Shown: in pieces, positions 59,118 through 64,000 of the stretch
Position numbering within the stretch: position 1 is the first letter of the stretch
How the letters are laid out: each line of letters starts with the position of its first letter
Assembly (NCBI GenBank): GCA_027625915.1
Contig: JANTQA010000023.1
Coordinates: 22,568,001-22,632,000, forward strand
Direction: 5' to 3'
Source of the DNA: Anaeramoeba flamelloides
Lineage: Eukaryota > Metamonada > Anaeramoebidae
Length of the DNA stretch: 64,000 nt
Notes under the pieces: generated by a model
What the model saw: the letters and a program-made list of their open reading frames with translations, nothing else
What the model was told of the DNA's origin: nothing
Database searches by the model: none
Program-made: the position numbers and the translations under genes

Positions 59118-62100
59118 ATGAACTCGTTCCTTCAATTAGAAGAATTGACCAAACTCCAAAAATTACTTCGTGACGAATCAACCGCATTTCTTCATTTGGT
59201 AAGAAAGGTCACTCAAAATTTTTCAAATGAGCAACATTTTTCGGTGTGTTCAGTGTTGACCATTATGCTCAGGGACGATTTACTTACAAGAGAAGAAAGA
59301 ATTGTTGCGCTTTTTATTTTGTTACATTTGTCGCCACTTGGCCCAGAATTAGCAAATGACGAACAAGAACAAGAACAAGAACAAAACCAAAACAAGAAAA
59401 ATCGCCAATCTTCCCCAGTTGTTCTTCCTCCTTTTCTTCCAGTCTTACTTAATATTGCACAAAATAATCAAAAATTTAATGAAACCCAATTTGAAGTCCT
59501 TTTTGTAACAATTGGCTTGAAAGATCCAAACTCTGATTTATTTAAACTCAGGCCAAACCAAATTGGTGTTAATAACATCGAGAGATTAAAAAAATACTTC
59601 CCAGAGTCTTCAAAGCTAAATCTTCAAGCTATATTCACCAAATTTTCAAAAATTGAATCAAAAATTCCTCTTGTAAATAAAATGGGAATTGGATGTTCAA
59701 TCTCAGATCCTGAAAAAGGAAAAGAGTAAATCTCTATTATTTTTCTTCACAGCTTTTTTTTCATTTGTTTGTTTTCATTTACTCTGTTTGGTTGGAATTA
59801 ACAAAAAAAATACCATTACTTGTTTTGTTTATTGCAAAGTTATGGTGAACAAGATTTATTACCCTTATTCGTTCAACTTGATTATATGCTTGTCGTTCGC
59901 ATGAGATATGAGATAAATTAGGAAAAAGTCATTTTATAAAAGTTTGACAAAAAGGTTTTCAGAAGTATCTATAAAACTATTAATAAACTTCAGTAGACAC
60001 TATTTTCAGGGCTTTATTTGAAAACTTTTTCCGTTCTACTGCTTTCAAACCACCTTAAAACAGTTGTAAAGGTATAAAAGGGGTACAGGAACCACCTTCT
60101 CTGAAAAAACATTTTTTTTTATAAACCTATATATTTTCAAATTAATTCTCATTTTTTCCTTATTTAAATTAAAAGAGAAGAAAAAAAAAAGAAGTATGGA
60201 TTAAAATGATGAGAATATACATTTTATTGAAATTTAGGTTCAAAAAGTTGACCAAAGTACGATCAAATAGGAAATTAAACTCTTTTTCAAATAAAAGGTA
60301 ACAGAAATTTTCAAGAATTATTCATAATTGAATCAAATTAATTGTATTATCATTATAAAATATATTAAACCCTTTCAAACATAAAAAAACACTCAACTGA
60401 ATCTTTAAACTCATTAAAACAAAACAATAAAAATTAAAATTAAATATTTTAAAAATTAATGTACCCTTTTATTTGAAATGAGAAATCTTGTTTTGTAAAT
60501 TGCAAAGAAAAAAAATATAAAATCAATAAAAACCTTTTAACACGGTAAATTGGGAAAAATTTCTTTACAAGTTATTGATAACTCTTAACAAGTCAAACTT
60601 TTATTCTTTAAAGTCTCATTTTAAAGATAAAGCCACAATTCATCTGGGTATTTTGTTGGGATTGTTTTTTGTCTTTATTTTCTTTTTTCTTTGTTCCATA
60701 CATCAATCCAATAATGGTCTTTCTTAATTCTTATATCTAGCTCTTTCGAAATCAAAAATAAACTGTTTCCATTTTTATACTGGTAGATTATTTCCAAATT
60801 GATTTCTTCTTATCTTGTTTTTTTCATTTTCCAACTGTTCAATATCCATAAATAAAAACAAAAAATTAAAAAATGAATAATTAAAATGAAAATCACCAAA
60901 AAGTAATTCTCTTATTAACGATCAAATTCAATAGTATTGATGATTTGAGAGGTGTGCCCTTTTGTTTGAAAAAGAGTTTACTTTAAAAATGGAAAAAGAA
61001 AAAAGATAGAAGATTGATCAAGAAAAAATAATGCTTCTTGCAATTTATTTATTAAATATTTTAATAAATGCTGAGTGGAAATTTTCACATTACTATTATT
61101 TTTCAATTAAGAAATGAAAATTTTTATTTCAAGTTCACAAATATTTTACAAAGTTTATTTGATGTAAAAAAACTAAACATAATTCTCAAGTCCAAGAAGA
61201 AATGATATTTTTAGAAATTTTATTAAGCTTCCTTATTGGACTTTGAGATAAAATTTTGATGAGTTTAATTTGATTTTAACAGTATTATTATTGCTGTTTT
61301 CCATCATTTTATTTCGTTACTTTTTGGGTTTCTATTTGCTTTTTTCGTGTTTAAACATTTTTTTCATTCTCAATCAAGTAAATATTTGGAAAACTCTAAA
61401 TTACTTGAAAATTCCTAATGATTTTCAAAATCTGAAAATCTCTCAACAATTTCATCTTTTTTCGAAATGAAAAAATCAAAATATGGCTAAAAAATTATTA
61501 TAAAAAGGTTGGATTAGGGGTTTATCAAGGAGACCCTCTTTTGCCTTTATTATTTGGATTTATCAGTCACTTTTTAATTGAAAAAATTAAACACCTTGCA
61601 AAACATGTTCAAATGTTTGCAGATGATTTGATTTTAATAATGGAAGGACCAATTTCAGAAATTGACAAAAAATTAATAATGATCTTTAAAATTATTCAAG
61701 AATTTGGAATGAATCCAAATACTGAGAAAACACTAAAGTCAAAAACTTTATCCAAAATAAAATATTTAGGTATTTGGCTTGAAAAGGAAAAACATTTAAC
61801 AAAAAAACTTTGAAAAAGTAAAAGATAGTTTTAAAAAAATAAAAAATAATTTTTAGCAAACAAAAACTCGCCAATGGAGTAAGATTACAAATGTTTAAAT
61901 CAATATGTATTAGCCAATTATTTTATGGACTTGTATTTTTTAATCTAAATCAAAAATATTTTGACTCGATAGATGTTTGGATAAATAAAAAAGTAACAAA
62001 AATTTTAAAAATAAATCCACACTCTCCAAGAATAATTTATAAAACTGAAGCTAAACTTGACCAAGCCAGAATATAAATCTACAAAAGAAGATATAAACTC

Positions 62101-63719
62101 AAAAAAAAATTAGAAATACTTGGGTTTGATCACATTTCACAACAATTAAAATTTTCCAAAAAAAGAAGATGAAAATATCAATTGGGAAATAGAAAACTTA
62201 AAATTATTAAATGCAGATCTAAATAATTTTAGACAAAAGTTAATTATAAATATTTCTGGGTGGAAAGGTCAAGAATATTTAAAAATTATTAATTATAATA
62301 ACAATATCAACAAACAGTCGTGTCGTCAAGTGCCGTAGAGTGCCGTCAAGTGCCTAGGTTTTCCAGAATTCAAAAAAATAGAATAAAATCAAAGATTTAA
62401 CGCAATTCTTTTAAATTTTGGAAAACCTAACGACAAAAAAATATTTAAAATGGGTAGGCTCAACTTCCATTTTAAAATTAAGAAATTTCACAAATTATCT
62501 AAACAGATATTCATATGTTTATGATAAAAATAAATTAAAAACAAAATTCTGCAACTTATGTAAAAATCATTCTAATCGGGAAATAATAGAAGATATCGAT
62601 CATTTTCTTTGGAACTGCCCATTCTATGGAAAAAATCGAAAAATTTGGATTAAGGAATTAATTCAAATAAACAAAAATAATAAGCAATTAAAGAATAATA
62701 TTCTTTGATATTATTCTAAATAAAGACTCGTTATTTATTTTATTATTGGTTAATGATAAAGAAAATTATTACTCTTTATTAAAATTTCTAAACAAAAATT
62801 TAGAAATTAGGGAAAGTGCCTAGGTTTTCCAGAATTTAAAAGAATTGAGTAAAATCACAGATTTTTCTCTATTCTTTTGAATTCTGGAAAACCTAACGGC
62901 TATAAGAGGAAACTAGTTTCCTCCCTTCAAAATAAAAAAAAAAAAAAAAACAATTTCATCTTTTAGATTAATTCTTTTTCTTTTGTATTCCTGAAATTTT
63001 AATCAAGAAAAAAATAAAAGTTAGTGCAAAAACGACAAAAAAATGAATTATAGGAAAACCCCTTTTAATTTATATACCCCGTGGGATACTTTCACCTCCA
63101 AAAATAACAACAAAAAAAATAAAAATTTTTGTTCTATTTTCTTTCCAAGTATTTTTGACTAATTTTCTCTGTTCTCTGCTCTCTGTTATCTTTTTTCTTT
63201 TTTTATAATACCTTTCTTTCTTCCTTTCTTTCTTATAATTACAAAATTTATTAATACAAAAACCATCTAAATTGATACTCTTTTTTTATTAATCCATCAA
63301 AGATCAAAAAAAAATGTTGAAGATTTTATTCAATACCAATTAAATAATGATGAATTTAAACCATCATTTGTTCGACCTTCACCTTCAATTTTACAAATAT
63401 TAGATAATGAAGTAATTATATAAACCAAATTTTAATTTTAACACCTACTTTTAATTTTTAGACATGTTAAAACATTTAAAACCTCCGTCCCTTGTTGCTC
63501 TTTCTTTTTCAATTCATCTTGAAACAATTTTTTTTTTGTCCTTCAAATGACAAAATAAAAACGAAAAAAAAATAATAGTTAATTTGGATCGACTATGAAG
63601 ATGAAACACTTCTACCAATTTGGGATCAAACAATTACAAATGTTCAGCCAAATAATGATCAATTTAAAAATCTAATGAAAAAAGCTTTTACTTCACAACT
63701 TTCTCAGCTTGAACAACAA
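59118..63719 (+). CDS. CNOT11: CNOT11 subunit of the CCR4-NOT deadenylase (partial, 3' end off window)
   Basis: CNOT11 (C2orf29/UPF0760 family) is a subunit of the CCR4-NOT complex, which shortens mRNA poly(A) tails. Exons found: 59118-59725, 63303-63411 and 63579-63719, joined in frame; 286 residues are visible and the frame continues beyond 64000. Exon 1 matches the family N-terminal region (STAFLHLVRKVTQNF, HFSVCSVLTIMLRDDLLTREERIVALFILLHL, LPPFLPVLLNIAQ, LFKLRPNQI). Exons 2 and 3 match the [22 protein letters not shown] region (FKPSFVRPSPSILQILDNELIWI) and the IMAKAFKSPL region (LMKKAFTSQL). A (EQ)n run near residue 85 is a local insertion. The start is the MNSFLQ ATG; an upstream ATG at 59067 adds a hydrophobic 17-residue stretch and is less likely. 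Intron 1 is 3.6 kb and hosts a LINE. Its acceptor is A-rich (CATCAAAG). Confidence 0.85.
59935..60560. repeat. Dispersed repeat in CNOT11 intron 1, related to Sec61 intron 1
   Basis: 59960-60030 (aagtatctataaaactatta) resembles 30245-30310 (aagtatctttaaaacaatta). 60110-60290 resembles 29230-29390, and 60430-60560 resembles 29590-29710. The order differs between the two loci. No coding region. Confidence 0.45.
62318..62430. repeat. LINE internal hairpin, first copy, with short tandem lead-in
   Basis: A tandem of gtgccgt/agtgcc units (62318-62356) is followed by a stem: ggttttccagaattcaaaa pairs with ttttaaattttggaaaacc at about 62403-62428. A related stem occurs at 62822-62896 and, decayed, at about 8788-8935 in the other LINE copy. 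Confidence 0.6.
62815..62900. repeat. LINE 3' hairpin, second copy
   Basis: aagtgcctaggttttccaga leads into a stem whose right side is ttgaattctggaaaacctaa. It lies about 40 bp before the poly-A tract, so within the putative 3' untranslated region of the LINE. Confidence 0.6.
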
Positions 63720-63736
63720 GTAAGATTTTTTTGAGC

Positions 63737-63757
63737 CATTATTATTATTATTATTAT
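63737..63757. repeat. (ATT)n microsatellite in a CNOT11 intron
   Basis: About six ATT units just downstream of the third CNOT11 exon. Confidence 0.8.
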
Positions 63758-63817
63758 TTTTTTCTTAAAAGTTTCTTTCTTTTGGAATCGCCCCCTCTCT
63801 GAATTCATTTCTCTTGA

Positions 63818-63843
63818 TTATATATATATATATATATATATAT
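63818..63843. repeat. (AT)n microsatellite in a CNOT11 intron
   Basis: About 12 AT units. Confidence 0.9.
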
Positions 63844-64000
63844 TCAAAAAGTACAAAATGAAAACATAAAACTCAATTTAATTTCCCCACAACAAAAATA
63901 ATAATATTTTGAAACCACCATGACAAGATTAGACAAAAATTATGGTCACATTTTTTATTTCACAACACTATTTTTTTTTTGAATTTTTTTCAAATTTCGA

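Larger units (their letters stand above)
61340..62951 (+). mobile_element. LINE (non-LTR retrotransposon) copy with poly-A end in CNOT11 intron 1
   Basis: This is the most complete LINE here. The plus strand encodes, in several broken frames, IWKTLNYLKIPNDFQNL (RT fingers), GVYQGDPLLPLLFGFISHFL (palm motif), HVQMFADDLILIM (FADD catalytic box), FGMNPNTEKT, IKYLGIWLE (RT motif), IDVWINKKVTKILKINPHSP (thumb), and a C-terminal zinc-binding motif CNLCKNHSN...IDHFLWNC at 62545-62620. An A-rich tract at about 62934-62951 probably marks the 3' end. The 5' part of ORF2 with the endonuclease is missing (5' truncated), and at least two frame breaks occur, so it is inactive. Two copies of a hairpin flank the zinc-binding part. 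Confidence 0.8.

Noticed and set aside
1-64000. Global TAA-to-Gln reassignment, suggested by the PP6 in-frame TAA
   Set aside because: Several long conserved genes here have no internal TAA and use TAA as the terminal stop, so reassignment is not supported.

Overview
The window is very AT-rich nuclear DNA from a eukaryote. The evidence is spliceosomal GT-AG introns, typical eukaryotic housekeeping genes and abundant non-autonomous transposable elements. Intergenic DNA and introns are mostly A/T runs, and proteins carry long K/E/N low-complexity stretches. This fits an AT-rich amoeboid protist; an Anaeramoeba-like metamonad is my guess from the intron and low-complexity style, not something the sequence proves. 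I see no rRNA, tRNA, CRISPR or bacterial operon. Conserved proteins are read with the standard code and TAA stops.

Left part (1-13.7 kb): a V-ATPase subunit E gene (minus strand, four exons, one 3.8-kb intron full of repeats) is divergent from a SIKE/FGFR1OP2-family coiled-coil gene (plus). A repeat field follows, with a decayed LINE split by a foldback element that itself holds a TA-flanked MITE. Next is a 908-aa acidic protein (minus) built from internal duplications.

Middle (13.7-32.2 kb): a gene-poor stretch with MITEs, RPL12 (plus, two exons), another repeat-rich gap with a near-perfect ~175-bp-arm hairpin, the ribosome-assembly factor LTV1 (plus, intronless), and Sec61 alpha (plus, four exons).

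Right part (32.2-64 kb): a PP6/Sit4-type phosphatase catalytic subunit (plus, eight exons, two of them microexons of 30 and 28 nt, with one in-frame TAA in exon 1); an SPFH/stomatin-like membrane protein (plus, four exons); a large foldback element; a PP2A B55 regulatory subunit (minus, five exons, introns hosting two TIR elements); and CNOT11 (plus, running off the window), whose large first intron contains a LINE copy ending in poly-A.

The genes do not form one pathway. Three concern phosphatase signalling (B55, PP6, and SIKE, which in animals binds the STRIPAK PP2A complex), two the ribosome (RPL12, LTV1), one protein translocation, one proton pumping and one mRNA deadenylation. I found no convincing undescribed system. 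The most notable signals are the PP6 in-frame TAA, several TIR/foldback families with nested insertions, a paired hairpin within a LINE, clusters of a TCGCGATT word, and a C-rich island inside a B55 intron.
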